Source: Taeniopygia guttata (lineage: Eukaryota > Chordata > Aves > Passeriformes > Estrildidae). Taken from it: a DNA stretch of 64,000 nt. The stretch's first letter is position 1; each line of letters starts with the position of its first letter. Positions 13,775-28,700 of the stretch are shown piece by piece. The stretch covers positions 5,825,501 through 5,889,500 of the forward strand of contig NC_133028.1 in the NCBI RefSeq assembly GCF_048771995.1, read 5' to 3'. Below the pieces are notes generated by a model that had not been told where the DNA came from, made no database searches, and was given only the letters and a program-made list of their open reading frames with translations. The position numbers and the translations under genes are program-made.

Positions 13775-16700
13775 GTGAGTAATGAGGTTTGTGGCTGTGC
13801 TGGGGGGTTGTTTTGTAAGATTGCTTCTCACCACATCGGAAAAGTGTTTTCTGTATTCTGGGAAAGCTCATAAAGCAGTGCAAGGGGCAGAGTGGCCTGA
13901 AGGTGGATTGGTTGATTGCTGGGCACAAATGAGGTTTGTGCTTCTGGCTCCAGTGCAGAGCTGATGTGCTCCTTGACAAATGCACACTGCTCCTCTGGTG
14001 GTGAGATATACAGCCGACTTAAAAGGCATTTGGCATCCAGAGCTTTGTGTGTTCTTCTTTGTTTCTGAAGAGCAGCATAAATCAAAGCCTTTTCAAAAAG
14101 CCTTGAAGCTTTAACTGCTCATTCAAAACAAGGATAAGAGGAGGCAACTAGAAGTACATAGGACTGAATCCTCAGACAGAAACATCCTTCCTTGCAAAGT
14201 GACCTATTTATAGGCAGGTCTGGCAGCTGGGTGTGCTCTCTTTTTTCTTTTTGCTGGAAAATCTTCCCTGGGCCCTGGTTTCTAAAGGCATATGGGGCCA
14301 TCAGGGAAAGTGAAATGAGGGAGAATAAAAAGCACTTGGATGCTGTTGGGGTCCTGTAGGATTTGTAGTGCTCTTCACAACCGGAGCCCTTTTAACTTCA
14401 TTGAACCCAGATCTTGACTCTTCAATCCTCTCAAGATCCCAGGGATAACAAGTGCATTTTCTCATCTGGATAAGAGCAGAGATGTCTATCCCATTAAATC
14501 TTTAGTGCAAACTCGGTCTGAGGTTCACTGTGGCTGCTAAGAGTTTTGTTTATAATTTTCCTCCTTCAGAAAATGGTTTTGGTATTTTGAGAATAATAGG
14601 TGTTACAGAACACAGCAGATACTTAAGGTAAAATGTCTCTGCAGCCCTTGCACTGCTGTGCTTCTCAGGGCCTCTTTGCCTGAAAATGCTGAGGATGTGC
14701 ACAAGCATCTCCAAGCAGTGTCTGCCACTGATACTTAACATTTCCATAGTCCCTTACTGGAAGGTATTTTGTTGAAGGGTCCAATTCCTGTTGGAAATTT
14801 AATTGTAAAAAAGGAACTTGCATCAGACACTTGTGGTTGTGACGCAAATGTGAGAACAGCTGATCTAAGACCTGGTCTGCCCTTACAACAGATTTCAGTT
14901 TAATATATCAGTTGTGGCAATGTATCCATTTAGGCCTGATTAAAAAAAATAATAATAATACATGAAGTAATAATTTACACTGACACAGGAGGAATCTTCA
15001 CTTATTAATCAAAACTTATATCACTCTAATTTTATTCTGCTTGGTAATAGCAATTTTGATGAATGTAATAGGGTGATCCAAGCCCATCCACACCAATCTT
15101 GGTTTGTGTTTAAAAGTTTTGCTGGCAGTAATGTCTAAGTGAGAGAGCCATGTTGGCACTGAGGCTCTGAGGAGTCACAGTTACATAAGAAGTCTGGCAG
15201 AAGCTGCACTAGGAAGATGATGCTCTCAGGCATTTGGCAGTGCCATTATTGTTGTAACACTACATATAGCTATAAATATGCACATAAATATGAATCCCAG
15301 GAGAGCAGTTATGTAGCAGAGTGACAGGTGCTCAGGGAATAATTCCAGTACCTACAGGAAGATGGAGACTATCAGTACCATCCCCACTGTATCAGGGAGA
15401 AGATGGGGATATAATTTTCAAGCTGGTGAGATTCAGATTTTTATTGACACCTCCATCTTCCATATCCCAGAGCAGCACCTGGTGTAGGTATCCCTCTTGT
15501 GCTGTCTTCCCTCCAACCTTTCCTTAGCCTATTGCAATTGTACCAGCCTTAGCTATCATGGTCCAATTCTCTAATTCATGGATTTTCATGGTTTTTCATG
15601 GATTTTCATGGGCTTTACTTCCTTAAGCTTTCTAACATTCCAGCAAAGCTGCTTAGGGATCTCCATTCTCAAATACACCTAATTAAACAACAGTTGTCAG
15701 TTAAATTAACAACCTTTGTCTCACCATCTTTTTCCATCCTAAGGAGAACCAATACTACATACTTCAGAATAGTTGAGCTGTGCTTTTAGATGCCATTTAA
15801 TGCTCAGTGACAAAAATTGCCAAACTACTGAATTACTTGAGGTACTAGAGTTTATCTGACCAAGTCACCATCCCCAAAGACTCTCTTGCTGTCACCCCAA
15901 AGGAAACCATCACCCCTGACAGTGGAGTTTCTCTAGTTGAACAGAGACAGCACAGCACATGCTCTCACTACCAGTGTGAGGTAAAACATTTCCCCCTAAG
16001 CCCAAGGCAAGGGATTTAAACTATTGCCTGTGCCCATGTCACTGCACTGGGTGTGGGTGGGAGCAGACACAGCCACTCCAGGGCTGCCCACTGAGTCATT
16101 AAGTTGTGGTGAGTTGATTGTGCTCCTGAGCCCTGAGTTATGGGATGGGCAGTTACCTCTTTACCTTTTTCTGCCTGTAAGTATTATGTAAGTAATTAGA
16201 TTTTGTCTTAACTGGAGTTTAGCCAAAAACCTTATGTTAACATTTGCTATTAGCATAAGCCAAGCGAGATTTTTAATGCCCTGTGACAGGGCTGTCATGC
16301 TCTACTGGCCAGTGGAGTTTCTGTAAGGACAGAGTCAGGCTGCTCTTCTTTTCCTGAGACCAATCCTAAAGGCCACAGTCACCTTCTCAAGGGCTGTGTA
16401 AATCTGACACGTGTTATGTGCTGAAGTGGGGCAAACTGGCACCTTCAAGTCCACAGTAATTGCTAAATACACAGTGGGGAGGGTGAGGGGGTAAGAATTT
16501 CTGTTCCTGTGAGAGTTATTCTTTGCACTTGTGCCTGTAAGAGATAGTCTGAGACTGTTTTTGTTTACCAGGTCAAATGGATGATGTACTGGATCATATT
16601 CGCGCTCTTCACGACAGCAGAGACATTCACGGATATCTTTCTTTGCTGGTGAGCACCAGAGGGGAGAGGCTTTTTGGCACAAGATGAAAAGAAAATAGCA

Positions 16701-19700
16701 ATGTTTACAAGGGGGAAAATGGCACACAAAGGTGCACTGACTCCTGTACAAGGGTTCAGCAGCTTCAAGTGCACAGAGGGTTTTTGTCTGCAGGAGACAT
16801 GCTGCCTTTCTCAGTGCTGTCACAGAAAAAACAAGAAAGAAGTGGAAAGGCTCAGTGGTATCTCATTAGTGGGAAATCATTACTGGAGTCTCAGGCCCTG
16901 CCTATCAGAGAGGCACAGCTGACTGCCCAGTTGGATGCTTGCAGAGGTCATCACATAAATAGCAGTTGATTCAGCTACAGGCAGGGTTTAAACTTGCCTG
17001 ACTGTATCCTACAGTAAATACACAGACTGTGGATCAGGTACAAACAGCCCTGCAGCACAAGACTTTGTAGATTGCTGTGTGGGTGGTTATTCCTGGGATG
17101 TTTTGCCTGGCACATTCCTGGTTAGGCTAACCCTGGTTAGGATTTCTGGTTTGATGGAGGACAGTGACAGTTAAGACTGATGTGGCTCTCTGGTGACAGT
17201 GGAAGGATTCCTGGTAACCTCTGTCAGGATGAGAGCACATAAATGCCCATTTATCAGATTCGGTGCTTTTTGTCTGCTCAGGTTTGAAAGTGTTTGCTGC
17301 TTGGTTGCCCTTTATAGTAAGGCCTTTCTACCAGAAACCAGTGAGATCAGTAGATTTTAGGATGAAAATTTAACTGTAGTTCATGGCCCTTACAGCCTAT
17401 TCCTGATGGCAACAACATGCCTGCCCACATGAAGATGCTGCTGGGTGGTCAGTCTTGAGCTCTGGGCTCTGTCCTCCAGAAAAAAGATTGGATAATTTAA
17501 TGTCAGAATGTACCTGACTGCCTGTTACAGCTAAAGCATCTCCTGTTGTTAATGTCCTCCATATTTTGCAGCTCTACCTGAAAGTCAGGGTGGATCTGCA
17601 CCTTTATGTTGCTTGGACAACAAAGGTTCTTGTATTTCAATTTTAGTCACATAAGTGTTAGCTTAAAAGCTGAGAGGCAGAGAGATGGAAAGTGCATAAA
17701 TACATATCAATGAAATTTGGTTTGCTGGTTTGGTCTTTGCTTTCAGTGACTGGGGATACTGTGAAGGCAGCACCTGTGATCTTTGCATATAGAAAGCTCC
17801 TCATATCACATGTCAGACTCTCTTCCAGACCATTAAATAATGGTCCTGATAACCAAGTAAAGATTCATCCACATGTGTCTTTGAGATGTGCTCAAAACTG
17901 AGTCAATACACTTTAATCTTTAGATTTTTCGGTAAGCAAAACCTGCCTTGAGCTAGGCTGGCAAAACACTACCTGTGCTGAGTATCTCTAATTAAGGGCA
18001 GGGGTTAAACTGGGAGCAGACAGTAATCTTCTTTTTATTCTAGGTTTCCATTCTACTATGAACTCAAAATAGCTTTTGTAGCTTGGCTGCTGTCTCCGTA
18101 CACAAAAGGCTCCAGCCTCCTGTACAGGAAATTTGTTCATCCAACTCTGTCTTCAAAAGAAAAGGTAATCACAGGTGCCTGGATCCTCCCTGGGTGGAAC
18201 AGAACTATGGTGTGTTTACTCCAGTCCCTGTATCATTTGCATGGAAGGATTGGGAATTGCTGATTCTCTTCCTCTGTCATTTGATCCCCTCTTTTTGGCT
18301 GGTGTTTTTGTTCTTTGTGGTTGTTGTGTTTTTAAATACTGGCATCTGTTCAGTGCACTCACACTTATTAACTCATTTTAGTGCAGTTGAGAAGGTGGGA
18401 GGGAGGGGGATAAAAATACCTTCTGAGCTGCTTTGCATGTACTGGCTGATTATAGCTAGAGTGCTCTGTTGTGGCTGGATATAACAAATAGAGAAACTTG
18501 GTCTGGCAGCCAGGACTCCTCAGCTTTGTTCCCAGCTCTGCCTAAAACATTGTACAGCAATGAGACAAACAGCCCAGGCAGTCTAAAATGGGCTTAGCAA
18601 GCACATGTCTGGCTGTGTAGTGTAGTGAAAAAAGGCATGTAGCATGTTGAAGTCCTAGATTAGAAGTGTCTTGCTCAAATTAAAGATGCTAACTTTGGGT
18701 GGGGGACATTACAACTCGGATCATTTGCCTGCCTGGGAGATTCCTGTGGCTGTGAATGGGACACTGTCAGGCAGATCCATTTGGCTCGTGGGAATAAATG
18801 GACCAAGAACAGCTATTGTCACATACCAAAATGAAAACTGCTGAGTGAGTAACTGTTTCCTGCACAGGCAACTTGGAAATGAAAGCTCTGCCTTTTGCCA
18901 CAGGCAGTGAAGTAGCAACTGGATCTCAGTCCTGTCCAAGAAGGACAGTGGGAATCAATCCCCTGTCTCTGCTTCCCTTTGCTTGTGCTTCTCCCAAGTA
19001 GGGCTCATGCATTTTGAGTTGCCACCTCTTGCCTATGGGGAACAGGGAGAGCAGCCAGAGCTCCTCACAACCTCCAGTCTCTACTAACCCAGCACACCTA
19101 CCATCTGAGTACTAGCAGTCATTACTATCATTATCATCCAGTCCCCAGTGTCCTGAGGGAGGGACAATAAGGGTAGGAGCCTCCCTAACTGTTTCACTGC
19201 ATATTGAGCAGCATCAAAGCCCAGAAGCTCTGTGCCTACCAATTCCATAGGCATCTGGAGCTGGGCACCACTGTGATGTGCAGAGATATTTCTGAGGCCA
19301 CCTGTCCTGGACACAGGGCAGTGCAGCTTCAGCTGCCCAGTGTCATCATATGGGTATTTTTAACTATGAGGCAATCCCATTTGTCTTTGGAGTGCATGGT
19401 TTGCAAATGGCTATCAGTCCATGTTGCTCAGGCAGATTTCTCTTGCTTACAGCATCCCAACTTTGGGTCCCAATCTTCCATTTGTAGAATAAAGACTTCC
19501 CCAATCCTGCAGTGGGAGTTACTGCCCCCAGCAAACTTTTCCTCTTTGCAAATGTGGCTGTGAACTTCTTTCCAGCCACAGTGGAGGACATGGAAGATAT
19601 CTACTTCCATAAAGTATAACCTGACTCTGCCAAGAATTTGAGGCTGGGAGCATAAGCTTGAACTTGTTCTTCTTGTGCTTTTTTAATTGTTTGTTTTGTG

Positions 19701-22700
19701 TTCTGCTCTGACAGGAGATCGATGACTGCCTCATCCAGGCGAAAGACCGGAGCTACGATGCCCTTGTGCACTTTGGGAAGCGGGGGCTGAACGTCGCAGC
19801 CACGGCAGCCGTCATGGCAGCTTCAAAGGTAAAGGTGCAGGTCAGGATGGTGCCTCATCAACATTTCTCTGCATCCACTGCCAGCAGCAGGCACAGTGTG
19901 GAGGGGGAGAGATGGTGGGGGTAGGTTTTCTCTCATTATTTTCTATAGTGACCTATAATTTTGTGTAGTGACAGGAAAAGATGAAGTTCACGAAGGCTAA
20001 AAGTTCTTGTGCAAGGCGTACACATAACATAACTGGTGTGTAATTCTCTGCTGTGATGATACGTGAGAGTGAATGTGCCATTAGTTGCTTTTGGAGGACG
20101 AGTAGATATTGGATGAGGGATCTCATCTGAAGGGGTGTATCCTATATTCTCTTCCTGGCTTAGAGCCAAACCCAGAAAATAGCTGTTATCTGTTGTTCCT
20201 TTTCTTGCATAAGAGCTGCAAGGACTTGATACCTGCATTTTGGGGTCCTGCCCTCTGGCCATGAGCTGTCATGGCTTAGAGTTGATGTGCACAGGGTGTT
20301 TTGGGGGTGAGACTTGGCTACCACGCCTGTTGCAAAAGGATAGTTAGAAACATATGGACAAGGAGGGTACTGGTAGTAGGAACAACATGAGAATAGGAGT
20401 TGAAGGAAGTTATTTTCCTCTGCCAAATGCTTTTCCCATGACCTAAGGCACATCACTTTAGTATGTCTTGGCCTTACTTCCTGCAAAAATGCATAATGTA
20501 TCCTTGGGAGGCCAAATACCATAAAGGTTATTATAAAGCCTGTTGAAAGCAAGGTATTACAGAAGGGGAGAGCCCAAAGGGTGTGCCATCCTCATGGGAT
20601 CACAAGGATATGCTAAACCCAAAAATTGTCTCCTTTTTCCCTACCTAGCATTGTGCAGACTATATTGTTGGGCCTGTCTTTTCCTGAGCTGTTGTTCTTC
20701 AGTAGGGAGACTCTTCTAACTCAGGGACTGTGAGATAAACCAAACTTGGACTGAAACCTGGGATAAACGTGGAGCTAGGGCAGTGCTGTGTATAGTATGC
20801 CCAATGAACTAACATTTTTGTGATGCCTTCAGGACACTTAGCACTTTTGCTGCTGCCATTTAAGCCTGAAGAAGTCACACTGGGGACATAAATAGGCTCT
20901 AGGAATGCCAGTTTTGCAGCACTGCCTTTGCTCGGAGCCCCTTCCTACAAGGTGCTGCAGACTGACTGTGCTAGAGCTGCTTTTAGGTCACAGTGAGGAA
21001 CTATGTGTGAATCCCAAAGGAGTTCTGGCTCCTGTCTAGGTAGCCCCTGAATATGAGAAGCTCAACAGTAACCCAAACCCACACTGCCAACCTGTTCCTC
21101 CATCAGGACTGCAACAGTGTCTGCATCAGCTGTTCAACTGGAATGAACAGTCAGCACCACAGTTTTCCTTCCCACTGTTCCATTTTTCTGCTGTTTTTCT
21201 TAAGACTCTTCTCTGCCTTAAAATGTGGCTCCAGTGGCAGTGGGGAAAAGAGGGAAGAGTCTCCATGGTACAAGGAGACTGTTATTTTTCATAGTTAATG
21301 ACACTCCTCTTTCAGGGGTGGAAGAAAACAACTCTGTGACTCGTGTGGTATTATTGCATTGCACATCTGCCAGCACAACTTGAGAGAAAACTGTTAAGAT
21401 ATTGCAACCTGTAAATGGGCCAGAAGAGTCTTACTTGCACACTACTTTGGGGAGGGAAAAATGATTTGTTAATAAGATAGAGAGGTTGTTATTGAATAGA
21501 TTGATGGTTTGATTTTTACAACAAAGCAAGGACTGTTCAAGTATTTCCTTCAGCCTTGACATTAAAATTACTCTGCATGTATGAGGGAAAAATAGGACCC
21601 CTGGCTTCCTTCACTGCTTTGGCTTGTGGCCTCCAGCAAGTTGCTTGTTTCTGTGTGCCTCAGGGTGCAGATCCAACAGAGTGTGTGAGCCAATCTGACA
21701 GCTCTCCTTCTCCAAAATGGGGTAGTGCTCCAGCTCCCAGTGTGCACCAGCATTTTGGGCCTCCTCAGGTTATCTCTAATCTATCAGAAAGTTAATCCTG
21801 AAAGAAAAAGAAAGGGGTATTTTCGCAATCTGTGGTATTCATGATTCCGAGATTGTAGAAAGTCTCTGTCTTTCAGCCCCAATGCCAAAGAAGAAGTCAT
21901 AATTGGTCTGTGCTATTTTCAAGGTTGTTTATTCTGTTTATCTCTAACATGTTCTGCTGCCCTGCCGCAGCTCTGTCCTGCAGGGCAGCGTGTGGGGCTC
22001 TGCCCTCAGTGGGATGTTACAAACATTAAATACCAGAAACTACCTGTGCTGGATTTACAATAACGTGCCAATATCTGTCACCTACGTTGAACAGTGTGTC
22101 CCCAGCCTAAACCAACAGAAAAATGCCAACACTGCAGTGAAACATGGAGGGCATGAAGAAGGAGAAAAAGGACAAGACACACCCAATTTCCTCCATTTGG
22201 ACCCCTTATCTAGAATCCTAAAATTTTACTTTTGCACCCGTGCCACACTTAATTATTACTTATGTCAAACACTCAGAGCTTGTAATTCATCCTGTAAGAT
22301 TGAAAACTCTTTTCCATGGACAGAGATCACAGACAGTGTCTCTCAGTGCTCTGTCCAGGGGGGTTCCTGACCCTTGCCATGCTCCCAGACCTTCCAGGGC
22401 AGCCAGAGGGAAGCTCTGGATTCCCACAGGGTATGTTCTTTTGAGCCCACAAACTTATCTCTGGTGGCTGAGCCAGCATAAGGAAAGGGATTGAACTGCA
22501 ATGTGAGGAGCGTGGCCAGCAGAAAGGAAAGCAAGATCATCCCTTCTGGTCTTGGGAAGCAGACAGATTAGCTGTGCTGTTCATGGAAGTGCACACTAAT
22601 CTGTTCCCAGTGTAATATCCAAGGATGGTTAAAGCACTTCTGTCCCTTGCCCTTCTGAGACAGAATGTGCCACTGTCCTGGCAGGGAAAGCTGCCTGGTG

Positions 22701-25700
22701 TGAATGACAGCCTGGTGTGCTGCAGTGCAGGAGTGCTGAGCTGGGCTTCCTCAGGTATTCAGGGTGTGATTGGGTGCTGTGGATGTGTCTCCATGCAGCC
22801 GTCCCTGCTGCTGAGGAGGGAGTTGTTTCCCAGAGAGGAGTGGTGCAACAGGCAGGGGTGAGAACTGTTTCTGTTGCCCTGGTTTTCAGCTGCTGTCACC
22901 TGCATGTCAACGCCCTTCCTTGCTCACTTGAGAAGGTATAACTGAGCCAGATTATCCTGTGTGAGAGAAGTTTAAATGACTAATTATCTGGAAAACACTT
23001 TAAGCAGACAGATGCCAGACCAGACTGCAGTGCTGTCCTTAGGGAGGAAGATCCCAGGGAAGGAGGAAAGAGAATTCTATTTCTAAGGCTTATCACGGCT
23101 TTTCTGATGCCAAGATTTAAGGGCATCCAGCTAGTCCGTGATAAGTGTTGAGTGTAGATGGGAAAGTGAGCCATTCATTTGGTTTCAGCATTTAAAGGAT
23201 TGTGTTACAGTTGGAACCTATAGAGATGATGACTTATTCAGTAGCACTGTGCTCCTGCAGCTTCCATGGAAAACATGGCTTCTACCAGCAAGTGAATGTG
23301 AGAATTATTTACTGCTTCACTTGGATTACTGGGTGAGGAAAAGATGCTTTTGTATGCAGAAATGGGCCTTCAGGCTCTGCAAATCAACTTCACGTAGTGG
23401 CAATGCACACTGAGCTGCTGGGCTGTAAAGGGACTCTGTACAGATCTGTTTTCAGTAAATTAGCTGAAATCTATTGGCTTCTACACCTGGAGAACATGTC
23501 TCATGCTGTGCCCAGCCCTGTCCTCTCCGTTCAGTCTGAGCTGTGATCCATCATGGTCTTTTGTCTTTCATTATAAGATCTTTAGGTAAGGCCCATCTTT
23601 TAATTATTTTCATCCATCATATTTTTTTATCCATTCTTTTCGTCCATCATATGTTTTAATCCATCCTGTTTATCCATAATATTTTTATTCGTGCAGCACA
23701 ATGCATCTGCCTCTCTGATTACCATTTGTGTGTGACAGGCTGCTGCTTATATATTTACTGCAGGCTAAGATGCTGCAAGCTGTGCACAGCCACGCCTTCC
23801 TTACCTCTAATCCCCTGTCCCTTTCCCTTTTTTATCTTAAATACTCTGTGGTTTCAGTTAGCCAACTGCAGGCTTGTCCTTGCCCCTCCTCCTGCTCCCT
23901 GCCCCTGCTCTGTTTTGTTTTGAAGCCACAGTTGTGCTAATGCTGGCACAAGCCTGTGCCAGTTCATTTTACAGGCTGAGGAGCTGCCAGTGTCCCAAGC
24001 ACCCCGGGTCTGCCCAGCTGGCTCACTTGGGTGTTTTCTCTCTCTCTGGAGAGTCTATTTTTGATGCTCACTAGGCAAACAGAAAGTTGGATATCTGGTT
24101 TATTACCCCTGCTAGGTGCTCAACAGAGATCTTTTCCCTGCCCCTAGCAGCTCACATCCCCCACCAAGGAGCATAATCTCATTTGGGGCTCTAATCCCAT
24201 CCTCATCACTTGGTGATTCTGTCACATGTGGTGACTTCAAGTGGGTCAGTCCTAAGTGGTAGGATTAAATGACCAGGCAGTAAATCTTAGTGTGTTTTCA
24301 ATTAGTTCCAGCTAATTCAGCCATTTTCATTCCTGAAAATCCCTGACCACCACCATCTTTCCAGCTCAGCTTGCTGGAGAGAAAACAAGCTTGCATTTGG
24401 GTCACAGCAGAAGGGAGCAGCAGCAGCAGGGCTGTTCCAGCCCCAGTCACTTTGCCAAGCAGTGCATCCATCAGATGGATCCTGGGATTTTCACTGCCAC
24501 CAGTCAGGTTTCAGTGTAAGCAGCTGGGACACACATGGCTGCAGCAAGGGGAGGCTCCAGTCCAGGCTTGGAAGCATCACCAGCCTTCTTCAGCACACTT
24601 GTGTATGTACTCCCTTGCTGTCACCACACTCCCAGCACTTATCCTTCACCTGTCACCCTGAGCCTGCTACCACCTGTTGCTTTGCCACGTCCCCAGTCCA
24701 CAACTCCTCTTTCCCTACTTGCTTTCCCAAAAACCTGCCCAGCCCTGCCATTGCCTCCTGACTTTCTACAACCCACGCATCACCAATTTTACACTCTCCT
24801 CCAGCTCTCTCACTCTCTTCCAAGCTCCTGGGTTTCCCAGATTCTGTTTGGATGTATCCTTTATTCCCCACCCTGAATAAACCAATTCTGCCAAACAGAC
24901 CCACATCTTTCCCCATCTGAATACAAATTGTGCTCCCAACCAACTTAACCATCCCCAAGCTGCAGACTGAACTCTGCTTTTCAAATGAGATTTGGAGAAA
25001 ACATCCCATGCCAACAGATCAGTGTACTCCAGACATTTCTGCTGGTGCACCTTCCCCTGCCTTTCTGCTGCCCTTCTGTAGGTAAGGTGGCAGACCAGCT
25101 GCTGCTGTGCCCCCTTGCGTGCCGCTTTTGCACAGGGGAGTGGGGCACAGCACGGTGCTGGCAGTGGGTGCAGAGCCTTGGCAGGAGAAGGTAAATGAGG
25201 TGGAGGGAGCAGGCACACATGACTGGTGTCAGTGAAAAGCCCATTTGTGCCTAATAAGTCTGAGGAGCAGCCCAGGAGCCTCTCATGCGTGGGGAATGTG
25301 GCTCAGTCACTGCTCATATCACTCAAAGGAGCAGACAGGCAGGGGGGCTCGGGGTGTGCATCCACCTGCTGAACCAACCAGCCTCAGCAGCTCCCAAACC
25401 ACCTCTCTGGGCTGGCATTTCTACTCTATCCATTTCTATTTCCAGCTTTGGGCTCACCTTCCCCTGGAGGGTTATAGCTTCATTACCTTAAGACCCTTTA
25501 GCCCAAGAAATTTATCAGGAAGTTTTTCAGTGCATTTGTTGTTTTTTAAACCAGGACACTGGGAGGGAAATGCTGGTGATGATTTAGGCTTTATCCTCCT
25601 TAGACAAACAGCATCTTTTAAGTCATTTCTAGTATCCAGCTGGTGTAGCCAGTGCAATTGCCTGAAAATCAATATTTAGATCCCTAATTTACCATGTGAT

Positions 25701-28700
25701 TTTAGACCTATTTACTGTGGAAAGCAGGAGAAAAATACTCGTGTGGGAGAGACATGCTGCCTTTTGTGACATAACAGTGGAGAACTGCACTTCTACTTGA
25801 ATTGGGAGAGGGGAGGCAGGGGTGGGGAGGATCCTTTCCCCTAAGATGCTTGATAAAGCCTCTTTGTAATGATTAGATCCCAATGCTCAGAGGGAGAGTG
25901 CTCCTTTGCTGAGCAAACATATGGGAGCAAGGTTCTGACCAATCTGCTTAGCACCACATCTGTGATGGCCACATCATGTGCCCTCATCAGTAACATGCCT
26001 AGAGCTGCAGAGGTCAGGAGTGATTTAGAGTTCACAGATTGAGAAGCCTTTGGGGACACTTTACTGTTATCTCAGGGGGACTGAACTTGTTGCTTTTGAA
26101 AGTAGTTTCTTTTAAAGGATCTCCATTTGGGATCCAAAATCAAAGATCTTGGAGCTATTTTATGCCAATAAAGAGGAACAACAAATGGTTTTCTTAAAAT
26201 ATATGGTAGTATGCCACTGATTACAGTACTTTGTGAAGTGTTCTTGTCATGTGTGATGCATCCTTTATTCAGAAGTCTTTAAGAATCTGTTTTTCACAAA
26301 TCTATAGAATCCCAGTGCTGTTTGAGTTACAATCCAGGTAACTCTTTCTAGTTTCTCTTTCAAGCTGGCTGTTTGGTTGGTGTCTCCAACAAGCAAACAA
26401 CACTCACTGAATGCACAGGACAGCAGAACCAAAAAATAAATTTATAGAGAGACTAGTGTGGGAGAAACAATAACAAAGAGTTCCCTGGAGGGGAAATTAA
26501 CTGCACAAACAAAAAGGGTGGATGAAAATATGTTTCCACCATCAACATTAACGTCAGCTGGTTTCCCTTTGAGTTTTTATTACTGTCTGACATTTCCAAA
26601 CAGGTAGCTCTTCCAGACTAGGCACGGCACACAGGCCCTGGCCATAAATAAGGATATTGCTTGTAGGATGTTTGTGTTGGTATGGTGGCAGAAGCAATTT
26701 ACTGCTTCACTCATGCCTGTGCTCAGACCATAAAGCTGGTGGTTCTGCTCAGGGCCTGCCTGCAGCCAGACATGAAGAAACTTCTGTGTGCAAACTCTGC
26801 TCACTGCTGTGAGCATTTCCCCACTGTCACCCTACTGCTCAGGGGAACTGTCAGTCACCAGGACTAAAATGACTGCCACATGTCCCTCACATAATCCTGT
26901 GCCTAAATTAGTCATTAGGCCTGACACTGGGGATTTCTCCAGTGGGAAGCATCAATCAAGTGCAAGGAGTGGAATAGCAGCCCATTGTGTTTATAATTTG
27001 CTTTACTCTTTAAAAACACGTGTTAGGTGACACCTTGTCAGCTGGGGTGGTTATGGAGTGGTTTCTCCATCTCTCTGGGGAACCTGAGGAAGGGAGAACC
27101 TGTGTTCAGAGATGTAGTCCACAGGTGGGTGTCCCTGCTTTTTATGTGTATGTGAGTCCCTGCTCATGGTGCCCAGTGTCATGCTCACATCTCACCTCGA
27201 TTTCTTATGCTTCAAATAGATCTTATTCTCAAAGCTTTTATGTTTGTTGCCACAATGGCTCTCTTTTTTCCCTTTGCTAGGTCTCTCAGCTACTCCATTT
27301 ACACTTGTATTGGGACCAGAAAAAAGGGCAGGTAATCTGCTGAGTGCTTTTACTAACCCCTAACTAATATCTACTCCCTGTTAGACTTGTTGTTAGACTA
27401 GCTGTTAGACTAGTTTGGACTGTTTTCAGCTGAGACTGGTCTGAGGCCAAATGCTGTCTGCTCTGCTTCCAGTGGGTAGATCCTGCGTGCTGAGCTTTAA
27501 AAGCCTGTCCTTGATCTCATCAGCAAATTGCCTTCCAAGTCCTCTGCTGACAGTTGTAGAGATTCCAGCTCCAGGCAGGGAGCTTTTACATGGAACACTC
27601 ATTTAACTGGGCTGATTGCTGCTGATTGCAGGGCCAAGCTGCTGTGTTTGCTGTTGTGTTCTCACTAATGGATGAAGGGAGCCTCTCTCCCTCTGCTGTG
27701 ATCCCTGTGAGGATGGTTGGGGATGCAGTGGGGTTTTGAAGGATCTCTGACAGGTGTGGCTGGGGCAGTCCTGCTGACACCATGGCCACAGCATCCTGGG
27801 AACGTGCACTGCACCTTGCAGTGGGCACCGGCAGGATGGAGGCTGCAATGTGCATGCAGACATCTGTGGGGATGAACTGCTAACCACACTTACAGCAAAA
27901 AGAGAGGAGAACATTAACAGATTGAGGATTGTGCTGGAAGTGTGCTCAGTGTGACTTAGTGTTCCCTTGCTTGTCCATTAACTGCTGATCCTAAGAGGCA
28001 AAAGGCCAGGAGGGGCCATCCTGCATTAACACTGATTGTATTAAAAGCTTCTCTTTTGTGACTTGGCAGTTTTGGGTTCCGGATTTTTCATGCTGTGTCA
28101 TAGTTTCCACAGCTGCAAAATGGAATTTGTAGGTATTAGAGGTGTTTTGAAGCCTAAATAATGTTTACAGAATTCTTTCATCTTTTCAGACTGAAGGAAT
28201 GATAAAATCTAGACACTGTTATTTGTTTATATTTAGATCATATTCAATGGGGCTGTTATATAAATTGCAGACTTTTAAATTTTGTGCTTAATTTTATGTA
28301 CTTTAGCTACCTACATACATGAAGTATTTATAATGAATAATCCAATTGACTATAAGCCCAGTTTTCCCCGGACTCCTAAATACATTTTCTTCTAAAAAGT
28401 TTTAGTTCAAATGGGAATGCAGAGACTGACTATGAAGTGGTAAAATAAATTAAGACAGTTCCAGCTCTGTCTGATAGAGTGCCTTTTACAGTGTTTGCCA
28501 CAATGCAGATGTCAGGTTTTCGTATTTCTGATCCATCCAGGCAAATACTGGTTGCATTAGTGGTTGTGCTCTGGACCCAGAGAGGCTGATGTTTGTTTTT
28601 GGAGATGATGATGGTGATGTCTGCAACATGAGGAGGAAGGCAGTGTGCAGGTTGCTGGCTCTGGAAGCTCAGGGTTTTCATACTGTTTTGTCACAGTCTT

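Noticed and set aside
24371-25679. Cluster of overlapping open frames on both strands
   Set aside because: Pyrimidine-rich intronic text with few stops; frames lack domains and overlap each other on both strands.
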